Shown: piece by piece, positions 8,462 to 16,831 of the stretch
Numbering within the stretch: position 1 is the stretch's first letter
How the letters are laid out: each line of letters begins with the position of its first letter
Origin: Pseudomonadota bacterium
GTDB lineage: Bacteria; Myxococcota_A; UBA796; GCA-2862545
Assembly (NCBI GenBank): GCA_023954855.1
Contig: JAGSGY010000036.1
Location: forward strand, 1 to 51,552
Direction of reading: 5' to 3'
DNA: 51,552 nucleotides
Made by a program: the position numbers and the translations under genes
The notes under the pieces: generated by a model
Told to the model about the DNA's origin: nothing
The model's input: only the letters and a program-made list of their open reading frames with translations
The model's database searches: none

Positions 8462-9229
8462 ATGCGTGAGAGCGCCGTGTTCGTGTGGTCGGACCGCGCG
8501 TTGTTCATCGGCGCACGCTCCGAGACCGCAGTCCATGACCACCATGCCATCGAGCTGTGCATCGCCCTCGACGCCCTCGGAATCGACATGCGCGCAGTGG
8601 ACGGGCCGAGCCTCTCTGGCGTGCCTGCGGCTCTCGTGCGGTCCTCCGCACCCCACCAGCTCGCCATTCCCGGTCCGCGCGTCGCCGTCTTCTACGTCGA
8701 GCCACACAGTCCTCTCGGCGCCGGATTGCATCGATGGCTCGGCGATGCCCCCATCGCGCCCCTCCCCCTGAACCTGGTCGAGGCCGCTCGGCCTGGCCTT
8801 ATGCGTCTCTTCGACGTCGACAGCGGACTCGACGACTCCACGCGGGCTCTCACGCCTCTGATCAGCGTCTTGAGCCCGGACCCCCCCCGTCCCGCCGTTG
8901 ACTTCCGCGTGAAGAAGGCGCGTCGCTTCTTGGACGAGCGTCTGGACTGTCCACCGACCCAAGCCGAAGTCGCCGCCCACGTCGGCCTCTCCTCAAGCCG
9001 CCTCGGCCACCTCTTCAGTGCGCAGGTCGGCCTCCCGATTCGGCGATACCGGCTGTGGATGCGCCTGAGAGCCGCCTTGGGCCATGCTGTCTCGGGAACA
9101 CCGATGACCGATGCTGCGCTACTCGCCGGCTTCAGCGATGGTGCCCACTTCACCCGGACCTGTAAGCGAATGTTCGGCCTTCCACCGACGGCTTTCGCCC
9201 CCGTCGATGCCGTCTTCATGGGCGAGTAG
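8462..9229 (+). CDS. AraC/XylS-family transcriptional regulator
   Basis: A 255-residue protein with the C-terminal double helix-turn-helix of the AraC family over residues about 155-250: PPTQAEVAAHVGLSSSRLGH, then SAQVGLPIRRYRLWMRLRAA, then TPMTDAALLAGFSDGAHFTR and KRMFGLPPTAF. The N-terminal 140 residues (FVWSDRALFIGARSETAVHD) look like a small cupin-type sensing domain with His-rich DHHAIEL. The flavin monooxygenase gene starts 71 bases downstream in the same direction and could be co-transcribed or its target. Confidence 0.88.
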   Translation: MRESAVFVWSDRALFIGARSETAVHDHHAIELCIALDALGIDMRAVDGPSLSGVPAALVRSSAPHQLAIPGPRVAVFYVEPHSPLGAGLHRWLGDAPIAPLPLNLVEAARPGLMRLFDVDSGLDDSTRALTPLISVLSPDPPRPAVDFRVKKARRFLDERLDCPPTQAEVAAHVGLSSSRLGHLFSAQVGLPIRRYRLWMRLRAALGHAVSGTPMTDAALLAGFSDGAHFTRTCKRMFGLPPTAFAPVDAVFMGE

Positions 9230-9300
9230 GACGACGCGACCCGTTCGTTCAAGCAGGTGTTCTGGGTCCTGGCCTAGGTGAAGGGGGTCAAGGAGCGCGC

Positions 9301-10608
9301 ATGAGTGAGTCGACCCTTCCCTGGTGCATCATCGGTGCAGGACCTGCAGGTCTGCTGGCCGCGAGGGCCTTGAAGCGGGCCGGAATCGCGTACGAGCAGT
9401 TCGAGAAGAACCCCGATGTCGGTGGCATCTGGGACATCCGGAACGACGGGTCGCCCATGTACGAGTCGGCACACTTCATCTCGTCCAAGCAGGTCTCCCA
9501 CTTGCCTGGCTACCCCATGCCCGAGGACTACCCGGACTATCCCAATCATCGGCAGGTCTTCGCCTACCTTCAGGCGTTCGCGAAGCACTACGACCTGCTC
9601 GACGGCATTCGCTTCGACACCGCGGTGGAGCGTGTCGAGCGGGATGGCGAGCAGTGGGTCGTCGACATCGGCGAGGGCGAACCACGGCGCTACGCCGGCC
9701 TGTTCCTCTGCAGCGGCAACACCTGGGACCCGAACCTTCCGGACTACCCGGGCGAGCTCAGCGCCGAGAGCTTCCACTCCGTTCGCTACCGCGACGCCCA
9801 CGTCTTCGAGGGAAAGCGGGTCCTCGTCGTCGGTGGAGGCAACTCCGGCTGCGACATCGCCTGCGACGCCGCCACCTACGCCAACGGCGCGCTGATCAGC
9901 CTGCGCCGCGGCTATCACTTCATTCCCAAGTACATCTTCGGCACCCCGACCGACCTGTTCGCAGAAGGCGTGAAGCTGCCGTTCTGGCTCGAGAAGCGCA
10001 TCTTCAAGCTGCTCGTCAAGGGACTCGTCGGCGACCTCACCCGCTACGGCCTGCCCAAGCCCGACCACGCGTTGCTCGAGTCCCATCCCATCATGAACAC
10101 CCAGGTCCTGCACCACCTCGGCCACGGCGACCTCGCCTACCGACCCGACGTCGCCCGCTTCGACGGCAATACGGTGCACTTCACCGACGGAAGCCAAGAC
10201 CAAGTCGACCTCGTCGTCTTCGCCACCGGGTACAAGGTCACCTATCCGTACATGGACAAGACCCACTTCGAGTGGATCGGCAAGTACCCCGACCTCTACC
10301 TCTCCGCGCTGCACCGCACCTACGACAGCGTCTGCTGCCTCGGCCTACACCAGACCGACGGCGGAGCCTTCGACTTCTTCGCCATGCAGGCCGACATGAT
10401 GGCCAACTTCATTCTCGACAAGCGCCGCAACCCCGAGCGCGCCCAGCGCTTCTCGGACCTCAAGCGAACCGACCGCCCCGCCCTCAACGGCGGCCTTCGG
10501 TACGTCCGCTCCGATCGGCACGCCACCTACGTCAAGAAGTCCGTCTTCAAGAAGCACTGCGAACGCATCTTCAGCGACTTCGGCTGGCAGCGCTTCGCAT
10601 CCGTCTAA
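9301..10608 (+). CDS. Flavin-containing monooxygenase (FMO-like)
   Basis: A 435-residue flavoprotein monooxygenase. The FAD Rossmann motif GAGPAG is at 12-17, a second dinucleotide motif VLVVGGGNSGCDIA (NADPH) lies near 177-190, and between them PDYPGELSAESFHSVRYRD fits a diverged FMO identifying motif (FxGxxxHxxxY/F). FATGYK near 305 is the C-terminal ATGY signature. FMOs oxygenate soft nucleophiles (N, S) or carry out Baeyer-Villiger reactions using NADPH and O2; the substrate cannot be read from the sequence. AAGGAG five bases upstream supports the ATG at 9301. It is followed by the repeat region rather than by an ordinary terminator. Confidence 0.9.
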   Translation: MSESTLPWCIIGAGPAGLLAARALKRAGIAYEQFEKNPDVGGIWDIRNDGSPMYESAHFISSKQVSHLPGYPMPEDYPDYPNHRQVFAYLQAFAKHYDLLDGIRFDTAVERVERDGEQWVVDIGEGEPRRYAGLFLCSGNTWDPNLPDYPGELSAESFHSVRYRDAHVFEGKRVLVVGGGNSGCDIACDAATYANGALISLRRGYHFIPKYIFGTPTDLFAEGVKLPFWLEKRIFKLLVKGLVGDLTRYGLPKPDHALLESHPIMNTQVLHHLGHGDLAYRPDVARFDGNTVHFTDGSQDQVDLVVFATGYKVTYPYMDKTHFEWIGKYPDLYLSALHRTYDSVCCLGLHQTDGGAFDFFAMQADMMANFILDKRRNPERAQRFSDLKRTDRPALNGGLRYVRSDRHATYVKKSVFKKHCERIFSDFGWQRFASV

Positions 10609-10622
10609 ACCCGGAGCGCAGC

Positions 10623-10754
10623 GACGGTAGGCCGCAACCGGACCGAAGGGACGCGCGGCCGCCAGGCCGCAACCGGACCGAAGGGACGGTAGGCCGCCAG
10701 GCCGCCACCGGACCGAAGGGACGGTAGGCCGCCAGGCCGCCACCGGACCGAAGG
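10623..10754. repeat. 35-bp tandem direct repeats (3 full copies, 1 short)
   Basis: Copies begin GACGGTAGGCCGCCAGGCCG and end ACCGGACCGAAGG. Full 35-bp units lie at 10650-10684 (variant, GACGCGCGGCC start), 10685-10719 and 10720-10754; the last two are identical. A 27-bp copy lacking the internal repeated CAGGCCGC block precedes them at 10623-10649. There are no spacers, so it is a tandem repeat and not a CRISPR. It begins 14 bases after the FMO stop. All six frames are open across it only because the unit is GC-rich and lacks stop codons. Confidence 0.95.
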
Positions 10755-10774
10755 GGCGCCGCGAAGGCGTGCAA

Positions 10775-10895
10775 GGACGGTGGGCCAGCTGGCTGCTGGG
10801 CCACTGGACGCCGTCACAAGCGACGAGCGCACTCTTGTGCGCGACAGAGCGAAGGGACAAGTCCAGTGGCTCAGCAGCCGCTGGACCATCCGTCC
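10775..10895. repeat. Long imperfect inverted repeat (35-bp arms, 51-base loop)
   Basis: The left arm 10775-10809 starts GGACGGTGGGCCAGCTGGCT and ends GCCACTGGAC. The right arm 10861-10895 starts GTCCAGTGGC and ends CCATCCGTCC. Its reverse complement matches the left arm except for two substitutions and two one-base indels. The loop holds a second small hairpin, GCGCAC (10827-10832) with GTGCGC (10837-10842), and a CGAAGGGAC like that in the neighbouring tandem unit. The right arm ends at the first base of the dksA stop triplet, so the structure fills the space between two convergent genes. It could act as a bidirectional terminator or be a mobile palindromic element. Confidence 0.9.
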
Positions 10896-11293
10896 TAAAA
10901 GGCGCGGCGCTTGCGCTCGAGCTGCTCAGCTTCGGTCTTGCAGTCGATGCAGTGCGTCGCGACAGGGCGAGCCATCAAGCGGCGCTCGGCGATGTCTTCG
11001 CCACAGGCCACACAGATTCCGTACTCACCATCGTCAACGCGCTTCAGCGCCTCACGGATCTTGACCACCAGACGGCGCTCACGATCTTGCAAACGGAGGG
11101 TGAAGTCGCGGTTGGACTCCATCGACGCGATGTCGATCGTGTCCGTCAGAGCCTCGCGCTCCTCGGTGAGGTTGCCGATGGTCGCCCCGGCCCCTTCGAG
11201 GAGTGCGGTGAGACGTTCCTTCAGGAGAGTGCGGAAAAACTCCAGACGTTCCTGGTCCAAGTGACCTCCATTTACTTCGCTGTCGTTGCCCAT
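10895..11293 (-). CDS. dksA: DksA/TraR-family RNA polymerase-binding transcription factor
   Basis: A 132-residue protein with an N-terminal coiled coil and a C4 zinc finger. Cys94, Cys97, Cys115 and Cys118 (CVACGE and CIDCK) would bind zinc, and DTIDIA at 51-56 keeps the DxxDxA coiled-coil-tip motif through which DksA acts in the secondary channel of RNA polymerase. DksA works with ppGpp in the stringent response. Conservation of the tip acids argues for true DksA function and not a TraR-like remnant; the genome may carry other copies. The ATG lies 29 bases from the divergent outer-membrane gene, and its stop touches the long inverted repeat. Confidence 0.92.
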   Translation of the reverse strand: MGNDSEVNGGHLDQERLEFFRTLLKERLTALLEGAGATIGNLTEEREALTDTIDIASMESNRDFTLRLQDRERRLVVKIREALKRVDDGEYGICVACGEDIAERRLMARPVATHCIDCKTEAEQLERKRRAF

Positions 11294-11322
11294 CGCGAAA
11301 GCCGCGACTAGTAAGCCGGTTC

Positions 11323-12237
11323 ATGAGTCACTGCAAACTCCCTTTCCTGCTGATCGCGATCACGGTCGCCTCCCCCGCAATAGCGGGCGAAGCACACCTT
11401 GGCGCAAACACCGTCGCAACCGGAGGCGCCTCCGCGGCGCTGACCCGCGAGAATGCGGCCGTGACAGCCAGCCCGGGCACCCTTGCCCTCACAGAGCGCT
11501 ACGACGGGATGGGCTTCGGCTCTCTCGGGCCGGGGCTCGACTACCGAGCGGGGGCCTCGGCCGTCGACTCACGGACTGGGCCTGTGGCCTTTGGCCTCGC
11601 CTATCGGAGGTCTCACAACAACCTACCGGTCACCGATCAAGATCAACCCGGCTGGCTCGTCGATGGCGCCCAAGCGACCAACAAAGAGCAGTCCCACGAC
11701 GTCACCATTGCGCTGGCTGTTCCAATCAGTGACCGCATGTTCTCGGTCGGCGTCAACGGCACGCTCCTGTGGTGGAAGCGCGAGCGACGCGGCAAGGGCT
11801 TTTCGGGCAATCTCGATGTCGGCTTCGCGGCCGCCCCGTCGAAGTACTTCACGGCGAGCCTCACCGGTCGCAACCTGATCTACATCATCGAAGACGAGGA
11901 CATGCCCGTTGGCGGCGTCCTAGGCCTACGAGCGGGCGACCGTGAGATCTTCCATGGCGTGGCCGACATCGAGTACTCGGTGCCATATGGACTGAGCGTG
12001 CGCACCGGCGTCGACGGAAGCGCCGGCCCAACTCGCCTTCGAGGTGGCTACGCTTGGGACGCGGAGCTCTCGCAGCATCACGTGACGTGGGGGCTCGGCA
12101 TGGAGAACACCGCCGGCGCTTTCGAGTACGCGATGCGCATCCCCGTGACCAACAACAACCACGGCTTCGCGGGAATCCTGCACACGATCTCGTTCCGGGT
12201 CTACCCGCCACCGCTCGAGCCCCCAGCCCCGAGATAG
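11323..12237 (+). CDS. Exported, probable outer-membrane beta-barrel protein
   Basis: A 304-residue protein with a clear signal peptide (MSHCKLPFLLIAITVASPAIAG, cleavage after AIA). The mature N terminus GANTVATGGASAALTRENAA with downstream VTASPGTLALTERYDGM resembles the start of PorV/FadL/UPF0164-type barrels, where small residues precede NPA-like turns. The rest alternates polar and hydrophobic residues in strand-like runs, with an aromatic-containing end (SFRVYPPPLEPPAPR). Family assignment is by general appearance only. The TetR regulator starts four bases after its stop, so the two are likely one operon and TetR may control it. No Shine-Dalgarno is obvious before the ATG. Confidence 0.7.
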   Translation: MSHCKLPFLLIAITVASPAIAGEAHLGANTVATGGASAALTRENAAVTASPGTLALTERYDGMGFGSLGPGLDYRAGASAVDSRTGPVAFGLAYRRSHNNLPVTDQDQPGWLVDGAQATNKEQSHDVTIALAVPISDRMFSVGVNGTLLWWKRERRGKGFSGNLDVGFAAAPSKYFTASLTGRNLIYIIEDEDMPVGGVLGLRAGDREIFHGVADIEYSVPYGLSVRTGVDGSAGPTRLRGGYAWDAELSQHHVTWGLGMENTAGAFEYAMRIPVTNNNHGFAGILHTISFRVYPPPLEPPAPR

Positions 12238-12241
12238 TCGA

Positions 12242-12865
12242 ATGGGTCGTCGCGAAGAGAAGAAGCGACAGAAACGAGAGGCCATCGAATCGGCCGGTCT
12301 CGAACTGTTCCTAAGCCAGGGCTACGAGCGAGCCTCGATCGAGCAGATCGCTGCCAGCGCCAGCATCGCGCGCGGCACCTTCTACCTCTACTACCCGACC
12401 AAGCTCGAGCTCTTCGAAGCCCTGGTCGACGTCTGGTTCGAGCCCCTTCTCAAGCTGCTTGACGAGGCAGAAGCACGGCTTGCCATCAGCCACACGCGAG
12501 AGGAGTCTCTGGCGATCTACGGCGAGATGACCCTCGGCCTCGCGACCCTCGGCCTCAACCATGAGTCGGCCGTCGAGCTTGCATTCCGTGAGTCACGGGG
12601 CGGCGGAGAGGCCGGAGCGGCCGTTCGAACACGAGAGCTTCGCCTGCAGGCCGCCTCCCTTCGCCTCACGGAAGTTGGTGCGGAGCGCGGCCTGATCACG
12701 GCTCCGAATCCGAGGCTAGCAAGTTTGCTGATTCTCGGCGCCATCGAGCGCCTGTTCTTCGAGGTGCTCTCGGACGCTGAGGGCTTAGACGACCCACTCA
12801 CCCTCGCCTCGGGCGCGCTCGCCATGCTCGGCAACATGCTCGACCTACCGACCGGAATCGTCTAG
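12242..12865 (+). CDS. TetR/AcrR-family transcriptional regulator
   Basis: A 207-residue protein. The N-terminal DNA-binding domain is typical: basic start MGRREEKKRQKREAIESAGL, then LFLSQGYERASIEQIAASA and ARGTFYLYYPTKLELFEALV over residues about 20-65. The C-terminal ligand-binding part is helical and specific to this protein, so the inducer is unknown. It lies four bases downstream of the outer-membrane protein gene. Its TAG overlaps the TAG of the convergent GGDEF gene in a shared CTAG. Confidence 0.92.
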   Translation: MGRREEKKRQKREAIESAGLELFLSQGYERASIEQIAASASIARGTFYLYYPTKLELFEALVDVWFEPLLKLLDEAEARLAISHTREESLAIYGEMTLGLATLGLNHESAVELAFRESRGGGEAGAAVRTRELRLQAASLRLTEVGAERGLITAPNPRLASLLILGAIERLFFEVLSDAEGLDDPLTLASGALAMLGNMLDLPTGIV

Positions 12866-14124
12866 CGATCGCTCACCACGATCTGGTTGCGGCCCGCGAG
12901 CTTTCCGCGATGGACCCGACTCTCCGCGGTAAAGGTCAGAGCACGGCCGCTCGTGCATTCAGGCTCCACTTCAGCCACGCCCGCCGTGAACGTCACGTCA
13001 GGGAGCGCCGGATCGGCGTTGGCGAGGGCGGCCCGAAGGCGACGTCGCACGGCAGTCGCCACAGCATGACCGCGAGCCGTGCCTCCATGGTGCAAGAACA
13101 ACACGTACTGGTCATCTGCGTAGCGAACCATCAGGTCCTGACTCGACGCTTCATCGAGCAGGGTGAGGCCGAGTACCCTTGGAATGCGCCCGGCTATCTC
13201 GGGCCCATACAAGCGCGTGTAGGCGCGGAACTGATCCAGATCGAGCAGTACCAGCACGGCGTCACGCTCGGCCCGCAAGGCTTTGGTGACCTCCATGTCG
13301 AGCACGTCCAAGAAGAATGAAGCGCTGTACAGACCCGACTCGGCGTCGCGAATCTTCTTCACGGCGTCGTCGTCCACCGCATCGAGCCCCCAATCGGCCA
13401 GCACCCCTCGAATCGGTCCACGCCCCACCTGGGCATAGTGAGCGCCCGCGGCATGCAGCCACGCGCCGAACACCAGGCCGTACACCAGCGCGCACCAGCT
13501 CTTGCCGAGAAGGCCACTCACGAGGATTGGCAGCCAGAGGTCCGTGCCTCCGAAGGCCCCCGTCGCGAACAGAAACGTGTCGGTCGCAAGCACGAGAACA
13601 AGCGACAGCACCGCACGCAAGGTCAGCCAGTCCGGCACAAGCCGCCCCAAGACCTCCCACACCATCGAGACGATCACCACGTCCAGTGCGGTCACCAACG
13701 TCCCCACGAGCATCGTACGGGCGTTCACCGCGAAGATACTCATCGGCACGCCCAACAGGTTCACGGTCTCGCCAGCGGCGAGGTGCCAACCCAACAGCAG
13801 TGTCCACACGGTGAGGATCAGGTTCGCGACAATCAGGCCAAACACGAGGCGGCGGGTCTGTACGACCCCCACGCGCACGTACACGGCGAGCACCGCAAAC
13901 AGGTTGCCCGCAAACAGGGATGTGGAGCCGGGACTCACGCTGAAGTCGCCGCCAATCGGTACGTAGAACGAGATCGCCAGCAGGGTCTGGAGGAACTGCC
14001 ACGACCCGAGCACGACGAAGAGCGGCCCCAGGCCGAGAGGCTCTCGAAGCCGAACCAGCGCCAGCACGAAGGCGGCGCCCACCAGGCATTCCACGGTGAG
14101 AAAGCCGAATTGAATCCAGTCCAT
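12862..14124 (-). CDS. Membrane protein with degenerate GGDEF domain
   Basis: A 420-residue protein. The start MDWIQFGF at 14124 is preferred over earlier in-frame codons because these lie inside the preceding gene. Residues 1 to about 250 hold seven or eight hydrophobic helices. From about residue 270 a GGDEF-like domain follows: LVLLDLDQFRAYTRLYGPEI matches the DxDxFKxxND region, but the signature loop is ADDQY (in VRYADDQYVLFLH) instead of GGDEF. Catalytic diguanylate cyclase activity is therefore doubtful; it may bind nucleotide, or act as a sensor. It ends a minus-strand run that also includes FHA proteins, and starts 28 bases after the HEAT-like lipoprotein. Confidence 0.75.
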   Translation of the reverse strand: MDWIQFGFLTVECLVGAAFVLALVRLREPLGLGPLFVVLGSWQFLQTLLAISFYVPIGGDFSVSPGSTSLFAGNLFAVLAVYVRVGVVQTRRLVFGLIVANLILTVWTLLLGWHLAAGETVNLLGVPMSIFAVNARTMLVGTLVTALDVVIVSMVWEVLGRLVPDWLTLRAVLSLVLVLATDTFLFATGAFGGTDLWLPILVSGLLGKSWCALVYGLVFGAWLHAAGAHYAQVGRGPIRGVLADWGLDAVDDDAVKKIRDAESGLYSASFFLDVLDMEVTKALRAERDAVLVLLDLDQFRAYTRLYGPEIAGRIPRVLGLTLLDEASSQDLMVRYADDQYVLFLHHGGTARGHAVATAVRRRLRAALANADPALPDVTFTAGVAEVEPECTSGRALTFTAESRVHRGKLAGRNQIVVSDR

Positions 14125-14152
14125 GTGGCAGCGTACCAGCCGAAGCACACCG

Positions 14153-15280
14153 CTACTGCGACAACGCCAACAATGCGCCCAGAGCCTCGACCTGGACGCC
14201 ACGATCGTCATCCCGGGCAAGGACCTGTAAATAGGGCAGCGCCTGCTCAAATGGCGCTTTCTGCACGGCACGAGCGGCCTCGAGGCGCACCTCCGCACTC
14301 TCGTCGGCCAAACCCACCAGTAGAATGCGCTCGAGCAACACGCGGTTCCTCGGATCGTCCGCCACCGCGACGGCGCAGCGCATCGCCAGGGCGCGCACTT
14401 CCTCCACCTCCGAACTCACGACGGGAATGAGCTTTCGAAGGGCCACGCTCCCCTGCCTCACACGCACGCAGGTCGCGCTCTGAGCCACCATCTCGGTCCC
14501 GACGCTCACGCGCTTGAGCGCACCATCCGCCGCGGTCGTGTCTACGGCCATCAGGGCGTCAATCACCGCGAGTCGCTCCTCGTCGTCGCTCGCGGCGAGC
14601 CCAGCACGAACCGCCTGGAGGCCTCCGAAGTCTCCCAAAACGAGCCGGGATGCCGCCCAGGCCGGGGAAATCTCCGGTTCGATTCGTGCGCTACCCTCTG
14701 CCATCGCGGCCACGAGGACGTCGCCGTGACCCACCCGAGCGACATCGGCGATAAACCGAAGCTCGAGGGGAATCGTGCCGGCGCGAAGCTCGCCTGCGAG
14801 CACCTCTTCCGCCCCTTCGACGCCCACCGCGACGCCAGCCAGTGCGATCGGAGCGCGAGACCACGACGGGCCCGAACCCAGTGCCTCTCCAAGGGCCTGC
14901 TGGGTGGCCTCCGAGGCCTGAACGCCGAGCACCACCGCCCCTGCCGCTCGCGCAAAGGGGTCGTGTTCACCCGCGACCCATGCATCGAGTACGGAGGCCC
15001 CATCGCTCCGACTGGCCATGGCGTCGATCACGGCCATCTGGACCCAGGGCTCGGGATCGTAGAGTCCTCGCCCTGCCCAGTCGAGACCGTCGGGTTGACG
15101 TACGCGAAGGGCCAGCGCCCGCGCGCGGAGGTAGGGCTCGAGACTCCCGCCGAGCGCCTCCAACTGAACCAGCGCATCTGCCGGCGCCACCGCGGCCACG
15201 GCTGCCGGCGTCTCGGGCGACACCAGGGCTTTTGAACACCCTGCAAGCAAGGCGACCCACACAAGAAAGCGACGAGCTAT
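14153..15280 (-). CDS. HEAT-like repeat lipoprotein
   Basis: About 375 residues. The reading has a clean lipoprotein signal (ARRFLVWVALLAGC) and mature Cys, then alanine/leucine-rich helical repeats of HEAT/armadillo type: DPEPWVQMAVIDAMA, DPFARAAGAVVLGVQ, DDEERLAVIDALMA and LADESAEVRLEAARAVQ. Such proteins are usually scaffolds or binding partners. The start is difficult: no ATG, GTG or TTG gives a normal signal peptide. The only in-frame start giving a basic n-region is ATA at 15280, which overlaps the upstream FHA stop by four bases (ATAG). GTG at 15262 would leave a signal of only about eight residues. Located between the FHA/TPR gene and the GGDEF gene on the same strand. Confidence 0.7.
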   Translation of the reverse strand: MARRFLVWVALLAGCSKALVSPETPAAVAAVAPADALVQLEALGGSLEPYLRARALALRVRQPDGLDWAGRGLYDPEPWVQMAVIDAMASRSDGASVLDAWVAGEHDPFARAAGAVVLGVQASEATQQALGEALGSGPSWSRAPIALAGVAVGVEGAEEVLAGELRAGTIPLELRFIADVARVGHGDVLVAAMAEGSARIEPEISPAWAASRLVLGDFGGLQAVRAGLAASDDEERLAVIDALMAVDTTAADGALKRVSVGTEMVAQSATCVRVRQGSVALRKLIPVVSSEVEEVRALAMRCAVAVADDPRNRVLLERILLVGLADESAEVRLEAARAVQKAPFEQALPYLQVLARDDDRGVQVEALGALLALSQ

Positions 15281-16821
15281 GGCGCGCTTCCCGTGCGTAC
15301 GGCGATGCTGGGATTCTTGGGGTCCATGTCGAGTACCTTCTGGAACTCGGCCTTCGCGGCTGCACCGTCTCCGGCAGACTGCGCCAATACGCCACGCCGC
15401 CACCGGCTCGCCACCTCTTCGGCTTGGAGCTTGCGTGCCCGAACCATGCCCGCTCGGGCGGAAGCGAGCGTGTCCTCGTGGACGGCCTCAGCCTCGATGC
15501 TGCGGTACAGCTTCATCGCCGGGTAGGCGTTGCCCTGAATCAGCAGGGCGTTCGCTTCGTCGAGACGCTCGACCAGGGCCGTTTGCTCGTCCGTACGGTC
15601 CCAGCCCATATGAGCCTGAGCCAGGGGGTCGGCGCGGTACTCGGCTCGGATGACCTGCACGGCACGGCGGGCGCGAGCCGTCCGCGTCAGAGTGACCTCG
15701 AAGAGCGCATCGCGCTTGGCGGCAATCGTCTCTCTTTCAAGGGCACGGGACTCCATGGTCCCCTGAAGCTGGTCGAGAACCTGGAATTCGGCGGCGAGCA
15801 GCGCAAAGCGCTCAGCCGACGGGTCACCCGGCTTCTTGCTCAACACGTGCGAAAAGGCCGCGAAGGCCTCGTCGGGCTTCGAGTTCTCGATCGCGGTGCG
15901 TCCCAGCTCGAAGAGCTGATCCGGGGCCCCCTCATTCGGGATGGCGTTGGCCTTCCAGTGCGGCGCTCCGGACGGACTGGTGCTGACCACAATGCGCTGA
16001 CGCTGCTGCAGCTGCACCATGAGCAACATGACCAACGCGAGAATCAGCGCGACCAGCACGAGCGATGCGGATGCGGCGGCGAAGAGCTGGACCCGGGAGG
16101 AGCCCGCACGCCGACGAGGGGCGAGCGGCGTCGGAGACTCGGGCAGTGGCAGCGGCATGTCGCGGCTCGGACCACCCCAGTGAACGGGCGCATCGCCGGT
16201 CGCGAAGCGGAACTCGGAGTTGCCAATGCGCACCCGATCGCCATGGCGAAGCGGTGCGTCGTATGCGCGGCGTCCGTTGAGGTACACGCCGTTCGCACTG
16301 CCTCGGTCGACGAGCACAAAGCCGCTTCCGCGGGCCTCGATGCGGCAGTGCTGCCGAGAGGCGGCAGGGTCGGGGAGAATCACATCCTGATCGTCAGCCC
16401 GGCCAATGCCGAGGCCAGCCCTGTCGATGGGGAAGTAGCTGCGCTGAATGCCGGGCGCGCTCACGACGTCGAGGCGCGCCGGAGAACCATCGAGCGTGGA
16501 GTCGACCAGCTCGACTTGGCCCGCGCCGCGAAGGCGAAAAGTGAGCACGAAGGGGTCAATCATGACCTCATCGTTGTTCTGGACGGGGTGCTCTTCGATG
16601 CGGCGACCCCGCACGTAGCTGCCGTTGCCACTACCGAGGTCGATGTAGGAGACGCCCTGTTCGCGGACCATGATGCGAGCGTGGCGGCGGGAGACCCCGA
16701 CATCGGACAACACGACATCGTTGTCCTCGGCGCGACCGAGCCGCGTCTCGCCCGGCCTGATCCTAACCATCCGGTCGGGATGACCAGGCTGGCGGATGAT
16801 GAGCTCAACCCCTTCAATCAC
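15277..16821 (-). CDS. Twin-FHA membrane protein with C-terminal TPR-like region
   Basis: A 514-residue protein from a GTG at 16821, chosen because AGGA lies about eight bases upstream and the earlier ATG would overlap the neighbouring FHA gene. Domains: FHA1 at about 5-100 (TRLGRAEDNDVVLSDVGVSR, GSGNGSYV), FHA2 at about 120-215 (GIGRADDQDVILPDPAASRQ, GSANGVYLNGR), one transmembrane helix near 255-285, then a helical C-terminal part with TPR-like pieces (FELGRTAIENSKPDEAFAAF; AEFQKVLDMDPKNPS) probably in the periplasm. FHA domains bind phosphothreonine peptides, so it could relay Ser/Thr kinase signals across the inner membrane. The gene is followed at once by the HEAT-like lipoprotein. Confidence 0.85.
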   Translation of the reverse strand: MIEGVELIIRQPGHPDRMVRIRPGETRLGRAEDNDVVLSDVGVSRRHARIMVREQGVSYIDLGSGNGSYVRGRRIEEHPVQNNDEVMIDPFVLTFRLRGAGQVELVDSTLDGSPARLDVVSAPGIQRSYFPIDRAGLGIGRADDQDVILPDPAASRQHCRIEARGSGFVLVDRGSANGVYLNGRRAYDAPLRHGDRVRIGNSEFRFATGDAPVHWGGPSRDMPLPLPESPTPLAPRRRAGSSRVQLFAAASASLVLVALILALVMLLMVQLQQRQRIVVSTSPSGAPHWKANAIPNEGAPDQLFELGRTAIENSKPDEAFAAFSHVLSKKPGDPSAERFALLAAEFQVLDQLQGTMESRALERETIAAKRDALFEVTLTRTARARRAVQVIRAEYRADPLAQAHMGWDRTDEQTALVERLDEANALLIQGNAYPAMKLYRSIEAEAVHEDTLASARAGMVRARKLQAEEVASRWRRGVLAQSAGDGAAAKAEFQKVLDMDPKNPSIAVRTGSAP

Positions 16822-16831
16822 GCCTGGTTCC

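Noticed and set aside
9324-10727. Open frame of 467 codons overlapping the monooxygenase in another frame
   Set aside because: Arg/Pro-rich frame-shifted reading of a well-supported gene that then runs through the GC-rich repeats.
10623-10754. CRISPR array
   Set aside because: The copies are head to tail without spacers and no cas gene is present.
10571-10889. Open frames in several frames through the repeat region
   Set aside because: Created by the 35-bp tandem unit, which has no stop codon in several frames; Pro/Arg/Ala-rich and repetitive translations.
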